The notes under the pieces are model-generated. The model did not search any database. It had not been told where the DNA came from and was given only the letters and a program-made list of their open reading frames with translations. Position numbers and translations under genes: made by a program. A stretch of 64,000 bases of DNA from Nonomuraea endophytica (GTDB lineage: Bacteria; Actinomycetota; Actinomycetes; Streptosporangiales; Streptosporangiaceae). Positions 16,402 to 24,715 of the stretch are shown in pieces (the stretch's first letter is position 1; every line of letters starts with the position of its first letter). Location of the stretch: contig NZ_JACHIN010000026.1 in the NCBI RefSeq assembly GCF_014203235.1, forward strand, positions 30,348 through 94,347, written 5' to 3'.

Positions 16402-17040
16402 CTACTCGGCCCAGGCGTTGTTGAGGATGATCTCCACGAAGTCCTCGCGCCGGTAGCCGGGTGCGAAGTGGGCGAGGACGTCGGCGTTCACGTTGCCGAA
16501 GGTGGTTTCGGGGCGGCGGATGTTGCCCTCCTTGAACGCGGCGAGAATCTGCTTCTTGAAGTCGGGGCGCGGATGCGCGGTGGTTACGGCGTCGCGCTGG
16601 GCGTCGCTGAGCTCGTGGTACCAGATGCCTAGTACGTCGGTCTCGACGCCCGCCGTCACGAGGGCGACCTCGGGGATCATGAACTCGGGCACCCCCGGAG
16701 TGGTGTGCAACGCGATGCCCGTCCACACGGCGTCGGCGCGGTTCGCCTGGATGCCCCGGGACGTGAGAAAGTCGCGGGCGGCGTTGGCGCCGTCGACCTC
16801 GAAGCGCAGTTTCGAGTCGTGGAAGGCGTCGGTGAGGCCGAGGTCGTGGAACATCGCCCCGGCGTACAGGAGTTCGAGGTCGACGTCGAGGCCACGGCGC
16901 TGCCCCATGAGCGCTCCGAAGAGGAACACGCGCCGTGAATGGTGGTAGAGCAGGTCGTTCTCCTGCTCGCGGATGTGGTCGGTGATGTCGCGCACGAGTG
17001 CGGTGTCGGGAATCGCGATTCCGGCGATGGTCTCGGACAT
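16402..17040 (-). CDS. HD-domain hydrolase, cyanamide-hydratase-like
   Basis: This 212-residue protein has an HD metal-binding domain. The first ligand lies in YHHSRRVFLFGAL, the HD pair in LYAGAMFHDLGLT, the following helices are in RADAVWTGIALHT, and the last Asp is likely in a conserved block near VALVTAGVETDVLG. This is the layout of the plant/fungal-type cyanamide hydratase subgroup common in actinobacteria, whose members hydrate nitriles or hydrolyse phosphoesters. It is convergent with the DHFR-like gene (adjacent stop codons) and divergent from a GlxA-type regulator, its likely controller. The substrate is unknown. Confidence 0.85.
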   Translation of the reverse strand: MSETIAGIAIPDTALVRDITDHIREQENDLLYHHSRRVFLFGALMGQRRGLDVDLELLYAGAMFHDLGLTDAFHDSKLRFEVDGANAARDFLTSRGIQANRADAVWTGIALHTTPGVPEFMIPEVALVTAGVETDVLGIWYHELSDAQRDAVTTAHPRPDFKKQILAAFKEGNIRRPETTFGNVNADVLAHFAPGYRREDFVEIILNNAWAE

Positions 17041-17115
17041 GGGGTGTCTCCTGCCTGGTCGGGTTCCTCGGGTGGGTCAACTCCAGGATCTCGGCGGCGG
17101 GCGGGACAGTGTGAG

Positions 17116-17150
17116 TGTCCAATTTGACATCTTGCCCACGAATATGGACA
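17116..17150. promoter_or_regulatory. Candidate GlxA-type operator
   Basis: An inverted repeat with 6-base arms TGTCCA and TGGACA is separated by 23 bases. It lies between the divergent HD-hydrolase (17040) and regulator (17160) starts, and its right arm is only 10 bases before the regulator's start. The spacing suits an AraC-type protein touching two half sites. Confidence 0.4.
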
Positions 17151-17159
17151 TGCTCTGGT

Positions 17160-18122
17160 GTGGGAGTTCATCGGGTGGTGTTTCTCGCGTTCGAGGGGAT
17201 GAAGCAGCTCGACGTGGCGGGTCCCGCCGAGGTGTTCGCGGAGGCCGCGCGGCTCGGCGCGCCGTACGAGCTCGCATATGTGTCGTCCACGGGCGATCCG
17301 GTCGGCACGTCGATCGGGACGAGGGTCGAGGTGGGCGGCATCGCTGAGCGTGTCGCGCACGCCGACACGGTGATCATCCCTGGTGGTGACGCGCTGCCGA
17401 CGGCGCCCATCTCCGCTGAACTGCGCGCTGCGACGGCGCATCTGACGAGCGTCGCAGATCGGGTCGCATCGGTCTGTACCGGTGCGTTCCTGCTCGCGTC
17501 CGTCGGCGCGTTGGACGGCCGGCGGGCGACCACGCACTGGGCGCACGCGGCTCTGCTCGCACGGATCTGCCCTAGCGCGGAGGTCATCCCCGATGCGCTG
17601 TTTGTTCATGACGGGAAGGTTCATTCCTCCGCCGGGGTGTCGTCGGGGATCGATCTCGCGCTCGCGCTCGTCGAAGCGGATCACGGTCCCGAGCTGGCCA
17701 GGGAGGTCGCCCAGCAGCTCGTGGTTTACATGCGGCGCCCGGGCGGGCAATCGCAGTTCTCCACCATGCTGCGCGTCTCCCCCAGCAGCCAGGCCGGCGT
17801 GAAACGGGTCGTGGACGCGGTGTCCGCCAGGCCGGCGGCGCCGTACGACATGGCTGGGCTGGCGATGATCGCCGGGGTCAGCCCTCGGCACCTCGCCCGC
17901 CTCTTCGAAGCCGAGATCGGGATGAGCCCGGTCAAGTTCGTCGAGCAGGTCCGCTTGGAGACGGCCAAGGTGCTCCTTCTGCGCGGGGAATCGGTCGCCG
18001 TCACCACGCAGCGGGCGGGATTCCAGAACGCGGAGACCATGCGTCGCGTATTCGTCAGCCGGCTCGGGATGCCGCCGAGCGTTTACCAGCAGCGCTTCGC
18101 CACGACAACTCGAGCGGTTTAG
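17160..18122 (+). CDS. GlxA-type AraC regulator with DJ-1/PfpI domain
   Basis: This 320-residue protein has two parts. Residues ~1-170 form a DJ-1/PfpI-like domain, with DTVIIPGGD and the nucleophile-elbow cysteine in VASVCTGAFLLASVGALDGR. Residues ~215-315 carry two AraC helix-turn-helices (YDMAGLAMIAGVSPRHLARLF and ETMRRVFVSRLGMPPSVYQQ). I chose the GTG at 17160 because the domain starts within a few residues; a GTG at 17115 is also in frame but overlaps the candidate operator. Such regulators usually activate the divergent enzyme gene, here the HD hydrolase. Confidence 0.88.
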   Translation: MGVHRVVFLAFEGMKQLDVAGPAEVFAEAARLGAPYELAYVSSTGDPVGTSIGTRVEVGGIAERVAHADTVIIPGGDALPTAPISAELRAATAHLTSVADRVASVCTGAFLLASVGALDGRRATTHWAHAALLARICPSAEVIPDALFVHDGKVHSSAGVSSGIDLALALVEADHGPELAREVAQQLVVYMRRPGGQSQFSTMLRVSPSSQAGVKRVVDAVSARPAAPYDMAGLAMIAGVSPRHLARLFEAEIGMSPVKFVEQVRLETAKVLLLRGESVAVTTQRAGFQNAETMRRVFVSRLGMPPSVYQQRFATTTRAV

Positions 18123-18458
18123 AAAGCCCTGCGGCCGAGTGGACAGCCGCCCTTCAGAACCGGCCGGGCAGGTCGAGCCAGGTCCGCGCCGACGTCAATG
18201 TGCTGGGCAACGCATGCCACGAGCGGGCAGCGTCCGCGCCGATCTGGCCGGCCGCGTTCACCGCCCAGGCGTGGCCGGTGGCTGGATCATGCCGTGCGTT
18301 GCCCCGACCGGCCGGTACCGCCGATGGCCGTACCCGCGCGATCGAGGCGGTTGCGCGTCTGCCGCCCACGCCATCGAGAAGGGCCGGGACCTAGCTTCGG
18401 TGAGCGGCCGGCACCGCCTACTGTCTGCTCCCGGCCTGACGGCGGCGCCGGCCGGCGG
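18123..18458. other. Non-coding stretch with possible leftward remnant
   Basis: No complete gene is supported here. On the leftward strand, from about 18300 to a stop at 18154, a frame reads HAWAVNAAGQIGADAARSWH and TSARTWLDLPGRF with mostly G/C third positions. That would suit the C-terminal end of a lost gene, but I recognise no family. The rest shows no repeat or strong hairpin. Confidence 0.3.
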
Positions 18459-19190
18459 CTAGCTCAGGTGCCGGGCGAAGAACCGGGCCCCGGCGTCGAT
18501 CTCGAACGACGGGACGCCGGTGTGCCCGCCGAGATTGGCGTGCAGCGTCTTCTCCTTGGTGCCGAATGTGTCGAACAGGTCCAGGGCCGCCTGCCGGTCG
18601 TTCCCTTCGTCATCCCACTGCAGCAGGACCTGCAGCGGAATGGTGACCCGGCGGGCCTCCTCGAACAGGGCGGCGGGTACGAAACTCCCGGCGAACAGGT
18701 TGGCGGCCGAGATGCGCGGCTCGACCACTGCCAGCCGGATGCCGACGGAGATCACTCCGCCCTCGTACCCGACGGGGCCGCCGATCTCGGGCAGCGAGAG
18801 GAGTGCGTCCAGGGTGGTCTGCCATTCCGGGACCGCCCTTTCGACCAGCGGGAGGACGAGTGCGTCGACGATCTCGTCGACCGGTTCGCCGGCCTCGATC
18901 GCCCGCCGCAGGTCGCTACGGGCCTGCTCGGCGGCGGCCAAACGGGGGCGGTCGCCGGCTCCGGGCAGCTCGATGGTGGCCGCGGCGAAGCCGTACTCCG
19001 CCGCGTAGTGCCGGGCCCGCCGCGCCAGCCGGGGACGCATCTCGCGCAGTCCGCCGGGGTGGCCGACCAGGATCAGCGGCGCCGGTGCGGAGGCGGATCC
19101 GGGCGTCCACAGGATGCCGGGGATCTCGCCGAGGGTGAATTCGCGTTCGAGGACGCCGTCGTCGAGACGCTGTTCAGAAGTGAAGCGCAT
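18459..19190 (-). CDS. Alpha/beta hydrolase (dienelactone-hydrolase-like)
   Basis: This 243-residue protein has the alpha/beta hydrolase pattern: APLILVGHPGG for the oxyanion loop, a nucleophile region VGYEGGVISVG with Ser four residues after the Gly pair, LQVLLQWDDEGNDR for the acid, and LGGHTGVP for the catalytic His. Relatives usually read GYWGVSMG at the elbow. Here an extra residue breaks the strict G-x-S-x-G spacing, so activity should be checked. It stands alone between two stretches without clear genes. Confidence 0.75.
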   Translation of the reverse strand: MRFTSEQRLDDGVLEREFTLGEIPGILWTPGSASAPAPLILVGHPGGLREMRPRLARRARHYAAEYGFAAATIELPGAGDRPRLAAAEQARSDLRRAIEAGEPVDEIVDALVLPLVERAVPEWQTTLDALLSLPEIGGPVGYEGGVISVGIRLAVVEPRISAANLFAGSFVPAALFEEARRVTIPLQVLLQWDDEGNDRQAALDLFDTFGTKEKTLHANLGGHTGVPSFEIDAGARFFARHLS

Positions 19191-19556
19191 GGTCGTGCCT
19201 TTCGGGAGTGCTCTTGAAACGGCGCTCCCGGACGACCTATCGCCCGACCGTGACCCCGGAGGGAAGCACCCATGTCGAAATGTTCACGGGTACCACCTCC
19301 TCGTTCTCTCGCACGGCCTCCCGAAAACTAGCAGCGGCCACTGTGGCGCGCCAACGGGTTTTCGCGGACGGAGCCACTCACCTAAGGACCAAGGCCGTGT
19401 AGCCCACAACTCGCCTGATGTCGAAGGTTTTCAGCAGGAACGTGCTGCGGCTGGAAGACATCGCCGCACGGTGGGCGCGACTCGACCCCGACATGCGCCA
19501 GGTGGCGACACACCCACCCGCTAAGGGCCACGACTGACTTCTGTTCGGGTAAAGCC
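19191..19556. other. Gene-poor stretch with a 39-codon open frame
   Basis: Between the hydrolase start and the end of chrA there is no recognised gene. A short rightward frame (19418-19537, ATG to TGA) encodes 39 residues, including RLEDIAARWARLDPDMRQVA. This looks helical and could be the tail of a lost gene or a tiny real one. I see no ribosome binding site of note. The 5' part must carry the hydrolase promoter. Confidence 0.3.
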
Positions 19557-20912
19557 CTATGGCAGCAGGATCGTGCCGGCGCCGAGTAGGGCGCAGATGC
19601 CGAGGACGCGCAGCATCGGCCATTTCAGCACGAACGTCATCACGAGCGCCGTCAAGGTGATCACGCCGGCGATGGGGTTGAGCGTGTCCAGGGAGGGGAG
19701 CTGGATGGTCAGCGGGCCCCATGCCCAGGTGAAGGTGCGTTCGAACAGGGTGTGTTCGGCGAAGTACAGCGCCAGGTTGGCTATGACGCCGACCACGGAG
19801 GCGGTGATGCCGGTTAAGGCGGCGCTGATGGCGGTGTTGTGGCGCAGCCGTTCGACATAGGGGGCGCCGAGGAAGATGAACAGGAAGCACGGCACGAACG
19901 TGACCCAGGTGGTCAGCAACGCTCCCAGCAGCGCGCCGCCCCATGATGTCAGGAGTCCGGGGTCGCGGTAGGCGCCGAGGAAGGCGATGAACTGGACCAC
20001 CATGATGAGCGGGCCGGGGGTGGTCTCGGCGAGGGCGAGGCCGCGGACCATCTCCCCCGGGCTGAGCCAGCCGTAGTCCTCCACGGCGCGCTGGGCGACG
20101 AAGGCGAGCACGGCGTACGCGCCGCCGAAGGTGACCAGCGCGGTGCCGGAGAAGAACAGTCCCTGGGTGGTGAAGACGCTGTCGGTGCCGAGGAAGAGCG
20201 CCACCGCGGCCACCGGCAGCCACCAGGCCGCCAGCCCGACGGCGAGGATCTTGGTCGCCGAGCGCCGGCTGGGCTGGGCGTGGTGCAGGGCGTCGTCGGG
20301 GATCAGCGGGGGCGTGCCGCCGTCGTCGGCGTGGCCGTTGCTTTTCGCGAGGACCTGCGGGGCGAGCTTGTGGACCGTCCAGCCGATGAGGGCGGCGACG
20401 GCGATCACGATGGGGAACGGCACCGCGAACAAGGCCAGCGCGGCGAAGGCGGCCACCGCCACGGCGGCGAACAGCGGGTGGGTGAGGGAACGCCTGGCGA
20501 CCCGGATGACGGCCTGGGCGACGATGGCCAGCACCGCTGGGGCGATCCCGGCGAACAGGGCGCTCACCATCGCGGTGTCCTGCCACAGCACGTAGACCGC
20601 CGACAGGGCGAGCATCGCGAGCATGCCGGGCAGCACGAACAGCGTCCCGGCGACCAGGCCGCCGCGAACCCCGTTGAGCAGCCAGCCGACATAGATGGCC
20701 AGTTGCTGAGCCTCCGGTCCGGGCAGCAGCATGCAGTAGTTCAGCGCGTGGTTGAAACGTCGCTGGCCGATCCAGCGTTTGTCCTCCACCAGCGTGCGCT
20801 GCATGACGGCGATCTGCCCGGCCGGGCCGCCGAACGTCTGCAGCGAGATGGCGAACCAGGCCCGCACCGCCTGCCGGAACGGGATCACATCGCGGGTTAC
20901 GTCAGTCGTCAT
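19557..20912 (-). CDS. chrA: Chromate efflux transporter ChrA
   Basis: This 451-residue membrane protein is the two-domain (long) form of the CHR family. The first half contains FGGPAGQIAVMQRTLVEDKRW and LLPGPEAQQLAIYVGWLLNG, and the second half repeats the pattern with FGGAYAVLAFVAQRAVEDY and ETTPGPLIMVVQFIAF. It exports chromate from the cytoplasm using the proton gradient. It is the last gene of a leftward chrB-type unit, 42 bases after the ChrB C-terminal-domain gene. The motifs and neighbours make the assignment secure. Confidence 0.95.
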   Translation of the reverse strand: MTTDVTRDVIPFRQAVRAWFAISLQTFGGPAGQIAVMQRTLVEDKRWIGQRRFNHALNYCMLLPGPEAQQLAIYVGWLLNGVRGGLVAGTLFVLPGMLAMLALSAVYVLWQDTAMVSALFAGIAPAVLAIVAQAVIRVARRSLTHPLFAAVAVAAFAALALFAVPFPIVIAVAALIGWTVHKLAPQVLAKSNGHADDGGTPPLIPDDALHHAQPSRRSATKILAVGLAAWWLPVAAVALFLGTDSVFTTQGLFFSGTALVTFGGAYAVLAFVAQRAVEDYGWLSPGEMVRGLALAETTPGPLIMVVQFIAFLGAYRDPGLLTSWGGALLGALLTTWVTFVPCFLFIFLGAPYVERLRHNTAISAALTGITASVVGVIANLALYFAEHTLFERTFTWAWGPLTIQLPSLDTLNPIAGVITLTALVMTFVLKWPMLRVLGICALLGAGTILLP

Positions 20913-20954
20913 GTTGACCTCGTTGGGGTGCGCAAGTCCGAAGGTTGGCCTGGC

Positions 20955-21386
20955 TCATGCCGGTTCCCGCCCCAGCAGCAGTGCCCGCCGGTGAAACTCG
21001 TACAGGCCGTCGAAGATCGGCCCGGTGATCTCCAGCACCCGTTCGTCGGAGCAGATCATCGACAGCCCGCGCAGGATCACGTCCACGCCACGGGCCTCCG
21101 GCGCGTCGAACCGCTCGTCGTCGATGTCGGCCTCGTGCACGATCTCGGCGAGCTTCCACAGCACCGGATCGCCGAGCTCGTAGCGGCGCAGGATCGTCTC
21201 GAAGCTGCAGTCGTCGCCGTGGTGCGACAGATCAGCCCCGCGCATGTCGAACGGCGTCGCGTCGCCGGGCACCGAGGCGGGATCGTCGACGAACACGAAC
21301 TCCGGCTCGGGATCGACGTGGCGGCGGATCAGCCAGGCGCACGCGGCCCGGTCGATGTGCACGCCGGCGCGGGTGGCCCACCTCAT
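20955..21386 (-). CDS. ChrB C-terminal-domain protein (chromate resistance)
   Basis: This 143-residue protein corresponds to the C-terminal domain of ChrB (PF09828). It has RAGVHIDRAACAWLIRRHVD with the conserved Cys and Arg residues, FVFVDDPASVP, CSFETILRRYEL and LAEIVHEADIDDERF. The gene overlaps its upstream partner, the ChrB N-terminal domain, by 4 bases (ATGA). ChrB is thus split into two proteins here. It probably takes part in chromate reduction or sensing together with the partner and ChrA. Confidence 0.9.
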   Translation of the reverse strand: MRWATRAGVHIDRAACAWLIRRHVDPEPEFVFVDDPASVPGDATPFDMRGADLSHHGDDCSFETILRRYELGDPVLWKLAEIVHEADIDDERFDAPEARGVDVILRGLSMICSDERVLEITGPIFDGLYEFHRRALLLGREPA

Positions 21387-21877
21387 CGCGCTACCTCGCT
21401 CGGGCTGTCCTCGGCCAGCGCCCGCACCGCGCGCTGTGCGGCCTCACGCTCGGCGGGCGGAAAGTAGTCCCGACGACCGATCCTGCGCAACTCGGCCTGC
21501 AGCCGCTTCAGCGTGCGGCTGCGCTCACCGGGCCGCGCCCCGGCCGCGGTCTCGGCCTGCTGGAGCACCGCCCGGTATTCGGCCGCCCGAGCCTGACGCA
21601 TCTCGGCGGCGATGTCCTTCTCCTGCGCCGCGCTGCCGGCGGCGGCCAGCCACACCGTGGAGCTGCCGCCCATCTCGCCGATCTCCTCGGCGATCCAGTC
21701 GATCTGCTCCCGGGTACGCGCGTCGGCGGGCAGGGCCACCAGCCCATCACCCAGCCGTGCCACACCGAGCCGGTCCAGCTTGCGCCAGATCGAGATCCGC
21801 GGCGTCGAGGGCTGGCGCGGGATGCGATACGCCAGCAGCACCCATTGTCCTGCCGTCAATGCCGTCTCCAACCTCAT
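21383..21877 (-). CDS. chrB: ChrB N-terminal-domain protein (chromate-responsive regulator)
   Basis: This 164-residue protein matches the N-terminal domain of ChrB: WVLLAYRIPRQPSTPRISIWRKLDRLG, the GLVALPADARTREQIDWIAEEI block, and an Arg-rich helical end (RRIGRRDYFPPAERE). In ChrB this part is the chromate-sensing regulator of chrA. The ATG at 21877 fits better than a TTG three codons upstream, which overlaps the dyad in the promoter. It is the first gene of the chrB-N / chrB-C / chrA unit. Confidence 0.88.
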   Translation of the reverse strand: MRLETALTAGQWVLLAYRIPRQPSTPRISIWRKLDRLGVARLGDGLVALPADARTREQIDWIAEEIGEMGGSSTVWLAAAGSAAQEKDIAAEMRQARAAEYRAVLQQAETAAGARPGERSRTLKRLQAELRRIGRRDYFPPAEREAAQRAVRALAEDSPSEVAR

Positions 21878-21882
21878 AAACA

Positions 21883-21911
21883 GCAACCACAGTTACAGTA
21901 ACCATGGTTGC
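21883..21911. promoter_or_regulatory. Dyad upstream of the chromate operon
   Basis: Perfect 7-base arms GCAACCA and TGGTTGC surround a 15-base AT-richer spacer. The right half also contains the palindrome AACCATGGTT (21900-21909). The dyad starts 6 bases upstream of the chrB-N start codon, so it is a candidate autoregulatory site for ChrB. Binding is inferred. Confidence 0.45.
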
Positions 21912-21981
21912 GCATCGAAGGCACTATTCGGTGTTGCTACGTACCAAGCGTCACTCGACTTCTGGCCATCGACAGCTGAAA

Positions 21982-22467
21982 TCAGACGCGCTTGCCGAGG
22001 ACTTCGGCCAGCAGGTTGAGCGCGTCGATCACGCGGTCCCGGTCCTCCCCCAGCCCTTCCAGCAGTTCGACCTCCCTGGCCAGTTGCCGAGGGAAGATCG
22101 CGTCGACGGCCGCCTCACCGGCGGGCGTCAGCCGTACCAGCGCGGCGCGCCGATCGGACGGGCTGGGCTCTCTCGCGATCAGACCGCGTTTCTCCAGCCG
22201 GGTGAGCGTCTTGCTGATCGCCGCGCGCGAGTGGAGCATCTGGTCGGCAAGATGGCGGGCGATGGTCGGGGTGGTGTCGTGCCGAAGCCGCAGGCACACG
22301 TCGAGTTCCGCGCCGGTGAGCGCGGCGTCGACGTAGAGCGGATCCAACGCCTCCCCCAGCAGGGCGATGACGCGTTTGAGCGGGCCGATCACCTCCATGG
22401 GAGAGGTGTCGAGGTCGGGCCTGGCAGCGGCCCACTGCGCACGGACCCGATCGGTGCTGCGGCTCAC
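21982..22467 (-). CDS. MarR-family transcriptional regulator
   Basis: This 161-residue winged-helix regulator has helix-turn-helix region TPTIARHLADQMLHSRAAISKTLTRLEKRG and the wing IAREPSPSDRRAALVRLTPAG, with dimerisation helices at both ends. It is divergent from a Bcr/CflA-type drug exporter, with a palindromic AT-rich operator in the 51-base gap. It very likely represses the exporter and is relieved by a drug or aromatic ligand. Confidence 0.92.
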   Translation of the reverse strand: MSRSTDRVRAQWAAARPDLDTSPMEVIGPLKRVIALLGEALDPLYVDAALTGAELDVCLRLRHDTTPTIARHLADQMLHSRAAISKTLTRLEKRGLIAREPSPSDRRAALVRLTPAGEAAVDAIFPRQLAREVELLEGLGEDRDRVIDALNLLAEVLGKRV

Positions 22468-22483
22468 GTCATCCTCCAGGATT

Positions 22484-22508
22484 GTTAACTAGTTGATTAC
22501 TAGGTTAC
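22484..22508. promoter_or_regulatory. MarR operator
   Basis: A 25-base AT-rich imperfect palindrome has arms TAACTAGT and ACTAGGTTA that match with one extra base. It fills the middle of the 51-base gap between the divergent marR and exporter starts, and contains the only TA-rich block that could be a -10 element in either direction. Confidence 0.6.
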
Positions 22509-22518
22509 CTTTAATGGC

Positions 22519-23721
22519 ATGGGAGAGACCACAACCCTCCGACATCCTGCCCCGCTGCTGGGTGTGCTGGGCCTGCTCACCGCCGCGGCGCCGCTGGCCA
22601 TCGACATGTACGTGCCCGGCTTTCCCGAACTCGGCCGGGAGCTGGCCGCGGGTGAGCCGGCGGTGCAGCTGTCGATGAGCGCCTTCCTGGTCGGACTGGT
22701 CGCCGGCCAGTTGGTGATCGGTCCGCTCAGCGACAGGCTGGGCCGGCGCAGGCTGCTGCTGCCCGGCACCGCCGCCTTCGCGTTGCTGTCGGCGTTCTGC
22801 GCGCTGATGCCGACGGCGCCGCTGCTGGTGGCCGGCCGATTCCTACAGGGTTGTGCCGGGGCGGCCGGGCTGGTGCTGGCCCGCGCGGTGCTGACCGACC
22901 GGCTGGCCGGGCCCCGGCTGCCGCTCTACTTCTCCGTCCTGGCGATGATCCTGGGCGTGGCGCCGGTCGTGGGGCCGCTGCTGGGCAGCGTGATCGTGAC
23001 CGTCTTCGACTGGCGTGCGGTGTTCTGGGTGCTGAGCGGCATCGGGCTGGTGATGCTGGCCGCGACCTGGCTGGCGGTGCCGGAGTCGCTGGCGCCCGAG
23101 CGGCGATCACCCGGCGGGCCGCGGCAGGCCTTCGGGTCCATGGCGGAGTTGCTGCGCCAGCGCGCGTTCACCGGATACACGTTGGCGCTGGGCCTGGCCG
23201 CCGGCGCGATGTTCGTCTACATCGGCGCCTCCAGCTACATCTTCCAGGACGGCTTCGGGCTGAGCGCCGTCCAGTACGGGCTGGTGTTCGCCGTCAACGC
23301 CGCCGCCATGCTGGTCGCCGGCGCGAGTTTCGGGCTGGCCTCCAAGCGGGTGGCGGTGCCGGCGCTGCTGTCGGGCTACCTCGCCGTCGGCGCGCTCGGC
23401 GCGCTCGGCCTGGCCGTCCAGGCGCTGCTCGCGCCCACCTTGGCCGGCACGTGGGCCTGCCTGGCCGTCATGCTGTTCGGCATCGGCGGCGTCTTCCCCG
23501 CTGTCACCACCGTCACCCAGATCATCGGCCGGGCCCGCGCCGGTGCCGCCTCCGCGCTGTCGGGCAGCGCCGCCTACCTGTTCGGCGCGCTGGCCGCCCC
23601 GCTGAGCGGCACCACGGTGGGGGCGATGGCGGTCGTCGTGCTGGCCGCCATGGCGCTGGCCGTACTGGCGCTGCTGGTCGCGCGGCCGTGGCGTCCAGTG
23701 ACCGAGAGGAGCTTCGCGTGA
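22519..23721 (+). CDS. Bcr/CflA-type multidrug MFS exporter
   Basis: This 400-residue MFS protein has 12 hydrophobic segments. The Bcr/CflA opening (PLAIDMYVPGFPELGRELA) is followed by motif A GPLSDRLGRRRLLLPG and the DHA1 motif C-like block GVAPVVGPLLGSVI. It should export drugs against protons. It is divergent from MarR, and its stop overlaps the start of the esterase gene (GTGA), so the two form an operon. Confidence 0.9.
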   Translation: MGETTTLRHPAPLLGVLGLLTAAAPLAIDMYVPGFPELGRELAAGEPAVQLSMSAFLVGLVAGQLVIGPLSDRLGRRRLLLPGTAAFALLSAFCALMPTAPLLVAGRFLQGCAGAAGLVLARAVLTDRLAGPRLPLYFSVLAMILGVAPVVGPLLGSVIVTVFDWRAVFWVLSGIGLVMLAATWLAVPESLAPERRSPGGPRQAFGSMAELLRQRAFTGYTLALGLAAGAMFVYIGASSYIFQDGFGLSAVQYGLVFAVNAAAMLVAGASFGLASKRVAVPALLSGYLAVGALGALGLAVQALLAPTLAGTWACLAVMLFGIGGVFPAVTTVTQIIGRARAGAASALSGSAAYLFGALAAPLSGTTVGAMAVVVLAAMALAVLALLVARPWRPVTERSFA

Positions 23722-24678
23722 ACACCATGCGCCTGATCAGAGTGCTCGCGGCGCTGAGCGGCCGCCCGATCCGCCTGTCCAGCGTTCCCGCGCCGGACGA
23801 CGACCCCGACAGCATCCGGCTGGAGGTCGAGGCCGACAGCCAGGTCAAACCGGGTCGCGGCATCGACACCCAGCGCGGGATCGTCTACGCCACACCCGGG
23901 CGCAAGCTGCGGATGGACATCCTGACCCCGCGGGCGCCCGGCCCGCACCCGCTGGTGCTTTACGTGCCCGGAGGCGGGTTCGTTTCGGCCCGGCGCGCGA
24001 TGGCCGGCCGCCAGCGCCGTCACGTCGCCGAGGCGGGCTTCGTGGTGGCCAGCATCGACTACCGCACCGTCGGCGACCGGGCGACCTACCGCGACGGGCT
24101 GGCCGACGTCGCCTCGGCGCTGAGCTTCCTGCGCCTGCACGCCGATCGCTACCGGATCGATCCCGCCAGGACCGCGCTGTGGGGTGAGTCGGCGGGCGGT
24201 TACCTGGTCGCCATGGCCGCGGCCGACCCGGGCAACCGCGTCGACGCGGTGGTCGACCTGTTCGGCGCGAGCGACGTCGCCGCCGTCGCCCACGGCTTCG
24301 ACCCGGCCACGGTGAGAGCCTTCACCGGGCCGGGCACGGCGCTGCCCACCTACCTGCTCGGGCCCGGGCGGGACTTCGCCGATCATCCCGCCGAGGTTGG
24401 CCGAGGCCGACCCGGCCCGCCATGTCACCTCGCGGACGCCGCCGTTCCTGCTGCTGCACGGCGACGACGACCGCATCGTCGCGCCCGCGCAGACCGCCCG
24501 CCTGCACCAGGCGCTACGCGGGTGCGGCGCGGACAGCACCCGGTACGTGCTGCTGGGCGCCGGCCACGGGGCGCTGTCATCCAACGCCCGGATCTGGACC
24601 AGCACCCAGGTCATGGGCATCATCGTGGACTTTCTCCGCTCCCGGCTGAGCCGCGTTCCCGGCGAAGCCCCCATGTGA
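23718..24678 (+). pseudogene. Alpha/beta hydrolase (HSL/BD-FAE-like), frameshifted
   Basis: The first frame, from the GTG at 23718, holds the oxyanion loop YVPGGGFVSARR, the nucleophile elbow GESAGGYLVAM and the following strands up to DFADHPAEV near 24393. The remainder, LAEADPARHVTSRTPPFLLL, the acid loop HGDDDRIVAP and the His in GAGHGAL, lies in the next frame and ends at 24678. Removing one T from GAGGTTGGCC at about 24390 would restore a continuous reading (HPAEV then AEADP). So this is one gene with a single-base insertion: a recent pseudogene or a sequencing error. The exporter's stop overlaps its start. Confidence 0.8.
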
Positions 24679-24715
24679 CGGTCACGCTCACCTGCAAGAT
24701 CGGGAGTTGGCAGAA

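Noticed and set aside
18916..19138. Open frames inside the alpha/beta hydrolase on both strands
   Set aside because: They are shadows of the hydrolase frame, which has a consistent fold pattern.
22851..23717. Rightward open frame inside the exporter gene leading into the esterase frame
   Set aside because: It is a shadow of the MFS gene; the esterase starts at the GTG at 23718, where similarity begins.
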